Of a stretch of DNA of 51,628 nt, positions 35,127 through 43,391 are shown one piece after another. The position numbers were made by a program, and so were the translations under genes. Positions within the stretch are counted from its first letter, which is position 1. Each line of letters begins with the position of its first letter. Origin of the DNA: Archaeoglobaceae archaeon (GTDB taxonomy: Archaea; Halobacteriota; Archaeoglobi; Archaeoglobales; Archaeoglobaceae); the NCBI GenBank assembly GCA_015520485.1, contig WAPX01000052.1:1-51628 (forward strand), given 5' to 3'. Under the pieces are notes generated by a model, which saw only the letters and a program-made list of their open reading frames with translations, did no database searches and had not been told where the DNA came from.

Positions 35127-36002
35127 ATGGAGCACTTTTTGATTCAGGTCGAAGAGAACGTCGTGGAAAAGCCGTGGGCTGGAAAACAGCTATCAAAGCT
35201 CAAGGGAGTCGTTGGCAGCGTGGGAGAATCCTGGGAGCTATCCCCGCATCCCAGAAGGCCTTCAGTTGTGGAGTACAGGGGCGGAAAAGTCGAGATGGAC
35301 AGAATATTCGAGGAGGTTTCCGGTGGCTATCAGCCCCTGCTCGTGAAGTTCATAGATGCAGGGGAGAGGCTGAGCATTCAGGTGCACCCGTCTGATGAAG
35401 ATGCTGAGAGGCTTGGAGAGAATGACAGGGGAAAAGAGGAAGCATGGATAACGCTAAGCGATGCTGAGTTAATGATTGGCTTCAAAAAACGGATCGACAG
35501 GGAAGAATTCCTGAAGGCTGTGGAGGAGCTCAGAGTGGAAGAGCTGCTGAACCGTGTTAGATGTAAAAGGTACGAGGGATACCTCATACCTCCGAAAACT
35601 GTTCACGCAATATGCAGCGGACTGGTATACGAGGTTTCAACGTGCTCAGACATAACGTACAGGGTTTACGACTACGGGAGGGGAAGAGAGCTGCACCTCG
35701 AAAAAGCCCTTGAAGTGATGAACTTCGATCAGTGCGATGTTGAAAACCTAAAGTTTGACGTTGCAAAAGAGGAGTTAAAGGGCGAAAACTTCGAGGTAAG
35801 GATGGTCAGGCTGAGCGACATTACGAGAGAGATAAAAAACGAAACGTACTGTTACGTTAGCTGCGTGGAGGGTTTCGTTAAACTGTCAGCCTACGGAGAG
35901 ACTGTAGAGCTGAAACCTTTTAGAAGCGCTTTTGTAACTCACGACACTGACAGCTTTACGATTTCCGGAAAAGGTGTCGCCATTATCGCTAAACCTAAGT
36001 AA
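35127..36002 (+). CDS. manA: Mannose-6-phosphate isomerase, class I
   Basis: A 291-residue cupin isomerase interconverting fructose- and mannose-6-phosphate for glycan and N-glycosylation precursors. It has KPWAGKQLSKLKG, GESWELSPHPRRPS, the metal-binding SIQVHPSDEDA, AWITLSDAELMIGFKK, IPPKTVHAICSGLVYEVS and SDITYRVYDYGRG. The length matches short class I enzymes. It is transcribed divergently from the radical SAM gene. Confidence 0.92.
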   Translation: MEHFLIQVEENVVEKPWAGKQLSKLKGVVGSVGESWELSPHPRRPSVVEYRGGKVEMDRIFEEVSGGYQPLLVKFIDAGERLSIQVHPSDEDAERLGENDRGKEEAWITLSDAELMIGFKKRIDREEFLKAVEELRVEELLNRVRCKRYEGYLIPPKTVHAICSGLVYEVSTCSDITYRVYDYGRGRELHLEKALEVMNFDQCDVENLKFDVAKEELKGENFEVRMVRLSDITREIKNETYCYVSCVEGFVKLSAYGETVELKPFRSAFVTHDTDSFTISGKGVAIIAKPK

Positions 36003-36031
36003 ATAAACAAAATTAAAATTAACATTTCAAT

Positions 36032-36238
36032 TCAGTCTATGTATCCAAGAGCTCTCAGCCTCTCCTTAACTTTCTCTTCCTCCTCTTCGCTGAAAACCTG
36101 TTCTTCCTCCTCTTCCTCAAGGCTTTCGAGAACTTCTTTCAGAACGAAAGCAACGTACTCGTCCACTGAATCGAATTCAGTTTCCTTAACCCTTTCTTCG
36201 ATCTTCCTGTAAAGCTCGTCCGGAACCTCAACTTTCAT
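36032..36238 (-). CDS. Small CopG/RHH-like protein
   Basis: A 68-residue acidic protein. The N-terminal MKVEVPDELYRKIEERVKE and FDSVDEYVAFVLKEVLESL form a ribbon-helix-helix-like unit. A run of glutamates and EKVKERLRALGYID follow. This short family is frequent in archaea and ends in ALGY(I/L)D. It is often found near phosphatase/sulfatase genes, but none is adjacent here. It could be a dimeric DNA-binding regulator; targets are unknown. Confidence 0.75.
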   Translation of the reverse strand: MKVEVPDELYRKIEERVKETEFDSVDEYVAFVLKEVLESLEEEEEEQVFSEEEEEKVKERLRALGYID

Positions 36239-36635
36239 GCTACAAGAAACGTATTCGAAGTTTTATTCTTTTTGGTTTGAAACTGCTGTTGATTCTGAAG
36301 TTGCGCGTTGATTAAAGACTAACCAGCTATTTTATGTTTTAAATTATTAAGTACATTATCGACATTAATTTAACGACATCAATACAGTAAAAAATAGAAA
36401 AATTCATAAAATGAGAATGCAATTTAATTCAATGTTCGCTCAGAGTGCACAAGCCCACATGCTCGCCTACCAGCTCAAGACAACTTATTTCGTGTGTTCG
36501 CTGATTGTGATTGCAGCCTGGTTTTTTGCCTAAAGACTGTCAGCACCGGGCAGACAGCAACAAGCAGTAATTTCGAATAGTTTTAAATTATCTTTAAATA
36601 TTTAAAAAAAGTTAAAAATTAAATAATGAACCCGC
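36239..36635. other. AT-rich intergenic region
   Basis: 397 bases between two minus-strand genes. One plus-strand small open frame (36411-36533) is listed separately. The rest is very AT-rich, with TTTAAATTATTAAG near 36339 that could act as a promoter for it. No RNA gene is seen. Confidence 0.4.
36411..36533 (+). CDS. Possible 40-residue membrane micropeptide
   Basis: An open frame of 40 codons, MRMQFNSMFAQSAQAHMLAY, ending in a hydrophobic helix TTYFVCSLIVIAAWFFA before the stop. GC content is higher than in the flanking DNA, and the sequence reads like a single-span membrane peptide. No SD is present. It may be translated from either ATG (36411 or 36432) on a leaderless message. It could equally be a gene remnant. 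Confidence 0.25.
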   Translation: MRMQFNSMFAQSAQAHMLAYQLKTTYFVCSLIVIAAWFFA

Positions 36636-37679
36636 TCACGTTTGTGGAACCTCAATCGCCCACGCTTTCGACTCGACAATGGACTTGCCGATTTTTATCA
36701 CCTCGTCTTTCGGTAGCTTTGCTGAAATGTCCACTTCGAAGTTACCTTTGCGAATTCTGAGAAGTGTGCTGCCAAAGATCTGTGCAACTTCGAGTGTCGT
36801 TCCGTTAACATTGATTTTTGTGGAGTTGGGGAGAAAGGTTCTCGAAAAACCCACTGACTCCGTTATAATCAGCATGTTACCGTCCTTGGTGTAGTGAAGG
36901 GAGACCGTTTCTACCTTGCCGAACTTGGAAACGTAAGCGTAATCGAATTTATAGCCAGCGGTGTACTCAGGCGTAATTATAGTGAAGTTGACCTGCTTCT
37001 GCGCCTCCTGCAGGGTGAGCTTTTTCGGCATGCTAATCTTTCGCTCCACAACCTTCGCACCCTCGGGTGGTTTGAACTCGAAAAAGCTGTCGGGAATGCC
37101 GGTGTTGAACTTCACGTTCCTGTATTCGATTGTAATGCTGAACTTTCCGTAGTTCAGTTCAATTTTTAAAGGATACCAGTATTCCTTGTCTATCCAGAGT
37201 TTTGACGTGATGTGCAACGTCTTGCTGTAAAACGTCCTGTTCTTCGGAATAACTTCTATTACGTAGCAGTCTCTCCCACCTACCTTCTCCGAACCGAGCA
37301 ACTTCACGTCGTTACCCTTAAGCATTTCTTCAATCAGCTTTCCGTAGTCGAACTTCGGCCTCTTTATGTGAGGTAATTTAATTTTCGTGACCTCGTTCTT
37401 CTTCTTGTCGTAAATCCACATTACCGTTCCATTCGAAACTATTGTGTTGTTCTCGCTGTCGCTCCAGTACTTGTCCGGCTTCTTCATCGCAAATTTAATC
37501 ACTCCAACCTTCTTTTTCCCCAGAAAGTTAGTCGTTACGACCATTGTTCCTTTCATATCCTTTACCGTTTTGTACTTCTCCTCCGCCATCTTTGCAATGT
37601 TTCTGGCATTCATCTGTGTGCATCCCAGAACCAAAGCTCCCAGAACGAGAAATACTATAAACAACGCCAGCTTTTTCAT
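36636..37679 (-). CDS. LolA/RseB-like lipoprotein
   Basis: A 347-residue predicted lipoprotein. The signal peptide ends in the lipobox LVLGC. The LolA-like region (YKTVKDMKGTMVVTTNF, VIKFAMKKPDKYWSD, VMWIYDKKKNEV, YVIEVIPKN, KLWIDKEYWYPLKIEL) is followed by a DUF4367-like C-terminal module (QEAQKQVNFTIITPEYTAGY, VSLHYTKDGNMLIITES). The overall plan equals that of the protein at 24591-25538, with low but clear similarity, so the two are paralogues. It is located outside the membrane. The function may be lipid binding or envelope sensing. AGGTGAGT just before the ATG acts as SD. Confidence 0.8.
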   Translation of the reverse strand: MKKLALFIVFLVLGALVLGCTQMNARNIAKMAEEKYKTVKDMKGTMVVTTNFLGKKKVGVIKFAMKKPDKYWSDSENNTIVSNGTVMWIYDKKKNEVTKIKLPHIKRPKFDYGKLIEEMLKGNDVKLLGSEKVGGRDCYVIEVIPKNRTFYSKTLHITSKLWIDKEYWYPLKIELNYGKFSITIEYRNVKFNTGIPDSFFEFKPPEGAKVVERKISMPKKLTLQEAQKQVNFTIITPEYTAGYKFDYAYVSKFGKVETVSLHYTKDGNMLIITESVGFSRTFLPNSTKINVNGTTLEVAQIFGSTLLRIRKGNFEVDISAKLPKDEVIKIGKSIVESKAWAIEVPQT

Positions 37680-37917
37680 TTACTCACCTCCCAAATTGAA
37701 GGTTTTCTCGACCAGCAGGTTAAACCAACAGCAACCATATTTAACATTATCGAAAACAACTATTAATTGATAATTTGACCAAATATACGATAAATTCAAA
37801 TTGCAGATAAATAAATTTTTAAAAAATTAAATACAGAATAAATAATATAGAATTACATTATGTCTGGTTGTGTGCAGAATAAAAACCTGTCAAATACAAA
37901 CTACATAAAATAAGTAA

Positions 37918-38676
37918 TCAGGGTAAATACCCCTCGAAGTAATCCTCGTCGTACTCTTCTATTAACCCGGAATCGCAGAACACTGAAAGCTTCTCTTCGA
38001 GAGGTATCTTCGCTATTATCTCCAGACCGTACTTTTTAGCCAGCAGGTCAGCACCCTTACCGAACTTAGCAATTCTGCCGCAGTCCGGACACTTGAAGTA
38101 GCTCATGTTTTCAACTATGCCTATGACTTCCGAATTCATCGTCCTTGCCATGTTTATTGCTCTCTCAACGATGGATGCAGTGAGGTCGTGGGGCGTAGCA
38201 ACCATTATAACACCGTCAAGGGGCACTTCCTGCATAACGGTTATGGGAACATCCCCCGTACCCGGTGGCATGTCAATTATCAGGTAGTCCAGCCTTCCCC
38301 AGGAGACATGGGCGAGGTAGTCTCTCAAAACCTTGGAAATCATGGGTCCACGCCATATAACTGCTACTCCTTCCGGAGTCATGAACTGGATTGACATTAT
38401 CCTTATGGCGTACTTCGTGCTCAGCACCGGGTCTATTCCATCTATGCTCGACAGGGGTTTTCTCCTTTCGAGACCGAACAGCTTTGGTATGGAGGGGCCT
38501 AAGAAGTCAGCATCAAGCAATCCAACCAGATAACCCTTCTTTGCTAAATGAACTGCGAGCAACGCTGCAACTGTTGATTTGCCGACACCGCCCTTTCCAC
38601 TCATTACAGCTATCTTTCTCTTTATCTGCTTCATTTTGCTGTTTATAATTGCTTCAAGCTCGTCAGCGTTATCCAT
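37918..38676 (-). CDS. Mrp/Nbp35-type Fe-S cluster carrier ATPase
   Basis: A 252-residue P-loop ATPase. The deviant Walker A motif SGKGGVGKSTVAALLAVHLA is present, as are LLDADFLGPSIPKLFG, VIWRGPMISKVLRDYL, YLIIDMPPGTGDVPITVM and the C-terminal CxxC (YFKCPDCG) that binds a bridging cluster between two subunits. It is thought to deliver Fe-S clusters to apoproteins. The N-terminal four-cysteine cluster of eukaryotic Nbp35 is absent, as in most archaeal Mrp proteins. Confidence 0.92.
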   Translation of the reverse strand: MDNADELEAIINSKMKQIKRKIAVMSGKGGVGKSTVAALLAVHLAKKGYLVGLLDADFLGPSIPKLFGLERRKPLSSIDGIDPVLSTKYAIRIMSIQFMTPEGVAVIWRGPMISKVLRDYLAHVSWGRLDYLIIDMPPGTGDVPITVMQEVPLDGVIMVATPHDLTASIVERAINMARTMNSEVIGIVENMSYFKCPDCGRIAKFGKGADLLAKKYGLEIIAKIPLEEKLSVFCDSGLIEEYDEDYFEGYLP

Positions 38677-38731
38677 AATCCAGCATTCTCATTTCTGTTT
38701 TTAATCTTTGGGATCGATCTCCGGTCACGAC

Positions 38732-39409
38732 TTACCTGCGTTTTCTGCGGGAGCTGAAAGAGGGGTAGCTCGACAGCTTTTGTCTCCTGCCCTCAACTCT
38801 CACACTTCCTCGGGTTATGGCTTTCAGAAACGAATCCACAGCAAGGTCGGCAGGAGATGAAGGAAGAAAAGGGCACTCAACAACAGTAACCCCAGCTCCG
38901 ACCTCTTCCGCACAGTGAGCGTCGCTGCCAGCAATTCCCGGCTTGCCGTAAGCTCTGGACAGCAGAGAGGCAAGAGCGTTGCAGACACCCAGCACGTACT
39001 TGGCGTTAAAAACCTCTATTGCGTCTGCTTTTTTAGCAATCCAGAACTTAGTGAGTCCGTGTCTGTAAAACTGAAAGGGGTGCGCTACTGCAGTAAAACC
39101 CCCCAGCTTTTTAACTTCAGCTATCGTTTCCTCCATGCTCATTCCGGGATCAACATCTTTGCTTATTCCGTATGCTATCAGGTGTCCGTTGAGAGTTGAG
39201 ACCTCAACCCCCGGAATGACGAGCAAATTCAAATGTTCCTCTCTGACGATCTCTAAAGCCTCGAGGGAGCCTTCAACAGTATCGTGATCAGTTATCGCTA
39301 TAGCATTTAAACCGGACTCAAGAGCAGCTTTCAGCACATCTTCAACACTGCTGCGCCCGTCCCTGCTGTGATTCGTGTGAACGTGCATGTCTGCTCTGAG
39401 AACACCCAT
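38732..39409 (-). CDS. PHP-domain metal-dependent phosphoesterase
   Basis: A 225-residue enzyme with PHP motifs: DMHVHTNHSRDG (motif 1), AITDHDTVEG (motif 2), a histidine in AVAHPFQFYRHG (motif 3) and AGSDAHCAEEVG (motif 4). These bind up to three metal ions. Relatives hydrolyse nucleoside 3',5'-bisphosphates or act on other phosphoesters. The exact substrate is unknown. It is divergent from the DUF89 gene. Confidence 0.85.
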   Translation of the reverse strand: MGVLRADMHVHTNHSRDGRSSVEDVLKAALESGLNAIAITDHDTVEGSLEALEIVREEHLNLLVIPGVEVSTLNGHLIAYGISKDVDPGMSMEETIAEVKKLGGFTAVAHPFQFYRHGLTKFWIAKKADAIEVFNAKYVLGVCNALASLLSRAYGKPGIAGSDAHCAEEVGAGVTVVECPFLPSSPADLAVDSFLKAITRGSVRVEGRRQKLSSYPSFSSRRKRR

Positions 39410-39461
39410 GCTAAGGGGTTACGGGGGGCACGCTTAAAAGCTTAGCATTGATGTTACATGC

Positions 39462-40325
39462 ATGAAAATCACACCGAGATGTCCCGCGTGTCTCATAAAC
39501 AGAGCGTGCCTGGAGGCGGAAATGGTTACTTCAGACAGAGAAACTGTTTACAGGGCGGTGGAGGAGGCTCTGAAAATAGTATCCAGAAGGTTTCCGGAAA
39601 GAGGTATAAACGCCGTAATAGCAACGGAAATGCACAGGAAAGTTTACGAGGTGATTGGCTGCGAAGATCCTTACGCAGAGGTGAAGAGAAAAGCTAACGA
39701 AATCGCAATGAAGTACTTGCCGGAAGTCAAAGCGGTAGTCGAGAAGGGGAGCGACAGGTTTAAAGCTTCAGTTCTGGCTTCGATAATAGGCAATACGTTC
39801 GACTACGGCGTGATGGGTCACGAGGTGAGAGAGGACTTCATGGAGTTCTTCCTAAACTCTTTCAAAAAGGGCTTGAGAATAGACGACACACCTGAAATAA
39901 AGGAGCTCTGCGGGGGCAGGGTCGTGTACCTAACAGACAACGCCGGAGAGATAGTTCTGGACACGCTTTTAATGAAGGAGATAAAGAAGCTGTGCGAGAG
40001 ATTAACGCTGGTGGTCAGAGGAAAGCCAATTCTCAGCGACGCAACAGTGGAGGACGCGAAGCTCTGCGGTGCGGACAGAATAGCAGACGAGCTTTTAACC
40101 AATGGAAAGGGTGCGATAGGAATAATCGTTGAAGAACTCCCGGAGGAGACGAAGGACAGAATAGACAGCGCAGACGTAATCGTAGCGAAGGGTATGGCAA
40201 ATTACGAGTGCCTTTCGGATTCAGAGTACAGAAACGTTGCGTTTCTGCTGACGGCGAAGTGCAGGCCCGTTGCAGAGGACGTAGGAGTTAACGTGGGAGA
40301 CATGGTGGCAATGCTCAGGCACTGA
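39462..40325 (+). CDS. DUF89/ARMT1-family metal-dependent phosphatase
   Basis: A 287-residue archaeal DUF89 protein. It begins with the CPACLINRACLEA motif typical of this subgroup. The conserved catalytic segment VYLTDNAGEIVLDTLLM and VVRGKPILSDATVEDAK follow, and the C-terminal VIVAKGMANYECLS carries the third motif. Family members are damage-control phosphatases that remove harmful phosphorylated metabolites. The substrate here is unknown. The next gene starts 54 bases downstream and may be co-transcribed. Confidence 0.87.
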   Translation: MKITPRCPACLINRACLEAEMVTSDRETVYRAVEEALKIVSRRFPERGINAVIATEMHRKVYEVIGCEDPYAEVKRKANEIAMKYLPEVKAVVEKGSDRFKASVLASIIGNTFDYGVMGHEVREDFMEFFLNSFKKGLRIDDTPEIKELCGGRVVYLTDNAGEIVLDTLLMKEIKKLCERLTLVVRGKPILSDATVEDAKLCGADRIADELLTNGKGAIGIIVEELPEETKDRIDSADVIVAKGMANYECLSDSEYRNVAFLLTAKCRPVAEDVGVNVGDMVAMLRH

Positions 40326-40379
40326 AGTGATAAAATCGGAAAAGGCAAAACGTAAATTCAGGGGGAGAACTGTACGGGT

Positions 40380-40982
40380 ATGGAGTTTGAAGACGTCAGG
40401 GAAAGAGCCTTAATTGAGCTTTTTGGCGCCCTTGAAGGGAGATATGGACCAAATTACGAGTGCAGGTACTATCCCTGTCACTTTGAAGGGCAGGACTGCA
40501 CATTTTGCTTCTGTCCCTTTTATCCCTGCTTTATCTACGATCTGGGTTACATAAAAAAGACGACCAAGGGCTATGTCTGGAACTGCAAGGACTGTCACTG
40601 GATTCACGAAAAAGAGGTTGTCGAGGAAGTGCTTGCCGAGCTGAGCGGATACTCGAGACAGCAGCTCGTGGAGGAGGACTGGCTGTTTTTCAACAGAATT
40701 GTCCAGAAGCTCTACTACGGCAGGGAAATTGGAGAATTCGTTGAGTTTGCGGAAGCTTACAGTTTAATGAGGTGTCTGGAAGGAAAAGACTGCGAGAGTG
40801 TCGAAGAGGTAAAATTTCTTTCAGTAAAGGTCGAAAAGTTCGAAATAGTTGAAGTCGTTGAGGCGTCCAGTCCATCTGAAGTTCTGAACGGCTCGATTTT
40901 AATTCCACTGCTCAGAGAAGGATACCTGTACGGGTTCAGGTCTGAGGACGGGAAGCTGGAAGGGATTAAATGCAGGATTTAA
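40380..40982 (+). CDS. Cysteine-rich small-domain protein (COG2158-like)
   Basis: A 200-residue protein with a metal-binding-looking block in the first 80 residues: CRYYPCHFEGQDCTFCFCPF, then YPCFIYDLG and WNCKDCHWIH. It matches the 'cysteine-rich small domain' found in archaea and often tied to cobamide or methanogenesis loci. The C-terminal half (KFLSVKVEKFEIVEVVEASS) is unfamiliar. It could bind zinc or an Fe-S cluster; function unknown. GGGGGAG at about 40360 is somewhat distant from the ATG. Confidence 0.75.
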   Translation: MEFEDVRERALIELFGALEGRYGPNYECRYYPCHFEGQDCTFCFCPFYPCFIYDLGYIKKTTKGYVWNCKDCHWIHEKEVVEEVLAELSGYSRQQLVEEDWLFFNRIVQKLYYGREIGEFVEFAEAYSLMRCLEGKDCESVEEVKFLSVKVEKFEIVEVVEASSPSEVLNGSILIPLLREGYLYGFRSEDGKLEGIKCRI

Positions 40983-41127
40983 CTGTTAAAATGTTTTCGA
41001 GAATTGTAGAATTGAGAACGTCAAAATACCTTCAGCTGTACTTCTGATGTGCTAAATTTTCTTTAAACGTTCCTTAATAAGTTCCCGCCATTCCCGACTG
41101 TTAGTTTAAAGTGTAACAAAAATCAAG

Positions 41128-42042
41128 TCAAAGCTTAAAAGAGAATTTCCACTCCCTCCTTATTTCCGGAGGTCTTTCAGCAAAGCCCCTCTTCAGGAAA
41201 ACTACATCTTCAAAATCGAACTGCTCGAGCATACTTCTAATAATTCTCAGCAAGCAGCCCGGTAGTCTGACGTCGGCACCTGTGCTTTTTGCTTTTTCAG
41301 CGACATTCAGGTAGTCGTAAAGCGTATCGTTTTCGAAGATGTATCCTGCCTTTCCAAGTCTTTCCTTCAGTCCGGGATGGATTGAGCAGGGCTGTATCAT
41401 GTGCTCGACTTCCAGACTTTCAGCAATCCTCGCTATGCTTTCTATTTCCCCAGAATTTATACCCGGCAGAAAAACAGTTCTTACTATTGTCCCAACGCCT
41501 TCACTGCTGCTCAACTCTACGGCCCTTACAACGCTGTGAAATTCGTTCCGCCCCGTAAGCCTTGCGTAACCCTCTTCCGTCGAAGAGCTCAGGCTCACCA
41601 TTACTATATCCGCTTTAACAGGTCTCGTGAGGAGAGTGCCGTTCGTCTGCAAGTCTATTCTCACTCCTTTAAACCTCTTTCTAAGCAAATCGAACAGCTT
41701 TTCCAGTTTTTCAAGCCCTATCAGGGTTGGCTCGCCGTACTGAGAGACAGTTACTGCTTCTGGATTCTCATCACCGTAGTAGCCCGGTTCTGGCAGGGAT
41801 TTTGCTTTTGCAGAAGAATAAGCGTAACAGAACACGCAATTTAAATTACACCTTGCCGTTACCTCGTAGCTCGAATGGTGCTCCGGACGCTCATATTTTA
41901 GCCACGGGCAGTTTACGCAGTGAGAAGGATAGCTCACTTCATCGATAAACCTCTCGAGTTCTCTCAGACGTTTTCCACTCACGATTCTCACCGGCATTAC
42001 TGGTACATGTCTCCAGTGCACTTTTACAGCTTTTGCATACAC
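41128..42042 (-). CDS. Radical SAM protein
   Basis: A protein of up to 304 residues with the cluster motif CNLNCVFCYAY. It is preceded by a cysteine-containing HCVNCPWLKYERPEHH that could carry metal, and followed by EAVTVSQYGEPTLIG (GGE-like), VRIDLQTNGTLL and VRTVFLPGINSGEIES. The C-terminus contains CSIHPG and PGCLLRII. The substrate is unknown. The start is uncertain: GTG at 42042, or ATG at 41997 (MPVRIVSGKRL). It is divergent from the RecA/KaiC-like gene. Confidence 0.82.
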   Translation of the reverse strand: MYAKAVKVHWRHVPVMPVRIVSGKRLRELERFIDEVSYPSHCVNCPWLKYERPEHHSSYEVTARCNLNCVFCYAYSSAKAKSLPEPGYYGDENPEAVTVSQYGEPTLIGLEKLEKLFDLLRKRFKGVRIDLQTNGTLLTRPVKADIVMVSLSSSTEEGYARLTGRNEFHSVVRAVELSSSEGVGTIVRTVFLPGINSGEIESIARIAESLEVEHMIQPCSIHPGLKERLGKAGYIFENDTLYDYLNVAEKAKSTGADVRLPGCLLRIIRSMLEQFDFEDVVFLKRGFAERPPEIRREWKFSFKL

Positions 42043-42092
42043 TACATGTTGTTGGTTAGTTTACAATTTTTTGAACTGTTTAACTTATCCGA

Positions 42093-42102
42093 AAATTATT
42101 AA
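42093..42102 (+). promoter_or_regulatory. TATA box upstream of 42125
   Basis: AAATTATTAA centred about 27 bases before the ATG at 42125 predicts a leaderless message starting there rather than at the downstream ATG at 42235. Confidence 0.45.
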
Positions 42103-42124
42103 TTGAGCGTTACCGTCTGGCCCG

Positions 42125-42274
42125 ATGATGCGGCCTGACGAAGTTGTTGCCATGCTTGAGGGGACGAATACAGCGGTTGTTGCCGACGACGAGCACAGTG
42201 CTGCCACCTTTTTTGTAATTTCGTCAACAGAAACATGGCAAGAAAGGCAATTCTCGTGGTTTACTCCGAGATAA
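42125..42274 (+). other. Open frame that may be the detached N-terminus of the next gene
   Basis: 49 codons beginning MMRPDEVVAMLEGTNTAVVA and continuing DDEHSAATFFVISSTE. This resembles the start of RecA/KaiC-like proteins. It ends out of frame inside the following gene. The promoter fits this ATG. A one-base shift near 42225 would join it to NMARKAILVVYSE of the next gene. Confidence 0.4.
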
Positions 42275-42798
42275 AGTGTGGAAAAATAGAGAAGGTAATT
42301 AAATCAAAAACAAGTGGAGAGCTCAGAGAAGTAATTGGAGAGATTCCCGTTGTAAAGGTTGGCAGAACCAACAAGACAGGTTTTGGAAATTTGGTGGCTT
42401 ACATCGAGGAGAGCGAAGATTTAAATGAGGTCGGTCGCGAGCTCGGTGCAATTCTGAAGAAACTGAACAGAAACAGAGACAAAGTTGCCGTTTTTGCCGG
42501 ATTTGAACTGATATCCTACCTGTACAGCCCGGTAGAAATAGTACGGGCTATGGATGAACTGTTCATGCACACGCCAGACATGACGAAGTTTTTCGTTTTT
42601 GCAGGTATCAGAAAAGAGTGTTCAAAACTGATAAACACGCTGTTCGACGTCGTTATCAGAATACAGAAGTCCAAGGACTTCGACATAATGGCGTACAGCA
42701 GAACTTACGACGTTTACGTTGAGCAGAGCTTGATAGGTGAGTTACAGCCGGCACCCCTGTACAGAATAGACGGAGAAAAACTCGTCAACTTACTTTGA
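42235..42798 (+). CDS. RecA/KaiC-like fold protein without P-loop (tentative)
   Basis: A 187-residue protein. The segment KVAVFAGFELISYLYSPVEI, the helices that follow and TKFFVFAGIRKECSKLINTL resemble the Walker B strand region of KaiC/RecA-like ATPases, but no Walker A is present. No SD precedes the ATG at 42235, while a TATA box and a compatible frame exist 110 bases upstream. The gene therefore probably begins at 42125 and is frameshifted, or the sequence has an error. Function unknown. Confidence 0.5.
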   Translation: MARKAILVVYSEIKCGKIEKVIKSKTSGELREVIGEIPVVKVGRTNKTGFGNLVAYIEESEDLNEVGRELGAILKKLNRNRDKVAVFAGFELISYLYSPVEIVRAMDELFMHTPDMTKFFVFAGIRKECSKLINTLFDVVIRIQKSKDFDIMAYSRTYDVYVEQSLIGELQPAPLYRIDGEKLVNLL

Positions 42799-42867
42799 AC
42801 CTGCTGCTGTGAGTCTGGATTAGCTGTATTTTTAATTTTTTAAAATTTAGTTTATATTATTTTATTA

Positions 42868-43002
42868 CTAACATAAAATTCTACATCGTTTACCAGCTGC
42901 ACCGGGACTGTCAAGATAAACACCCCCAGTAGCCTTAACGTAGTCCACTAATTGCCTTAAGGCGGGTTGCATATCCCATTTTTTGTCCCTATTCTTGACA
43001 CT
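42868..43002 (-). pseudogene. Gene fragment sharing sequence with 33989-34118
   Basis: The minus strand holds about 44 open codons, SVKNRDKKWDMQPALRQLVD followed by YVKATGGVYLDSPGAAGKRC, ending at a TAG. An in-frame stop lies immediately upstream, preceded by FCFNSL. The composition is that of a real protein. It shares 21 identical bases and the peptide GVYLDS with the fragment at 34.0 kb, and VKNR-like sequence with the one at 18.1 kb. The family is not recognised. It is most likely an internal piece of a once-mobile gene. Confidence 0.5.
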
Positions 43003-43037
43003 CTACAGGCTGTTGAAGCAAAATAAAAATATAAAGA

Positions 43038-43391
<354 letters not shown>

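Noticed and set aside
42887-43014. Apparent MITE with inverted ends (CTGTCAAGATA and TATTCTTGACA)
   Set aside because: The interior reads as a continuous protein-coding frame and one 'end' is homologous to a coding fragment elsewhere, so a gene fragment explains it better than a non-coding transposon.
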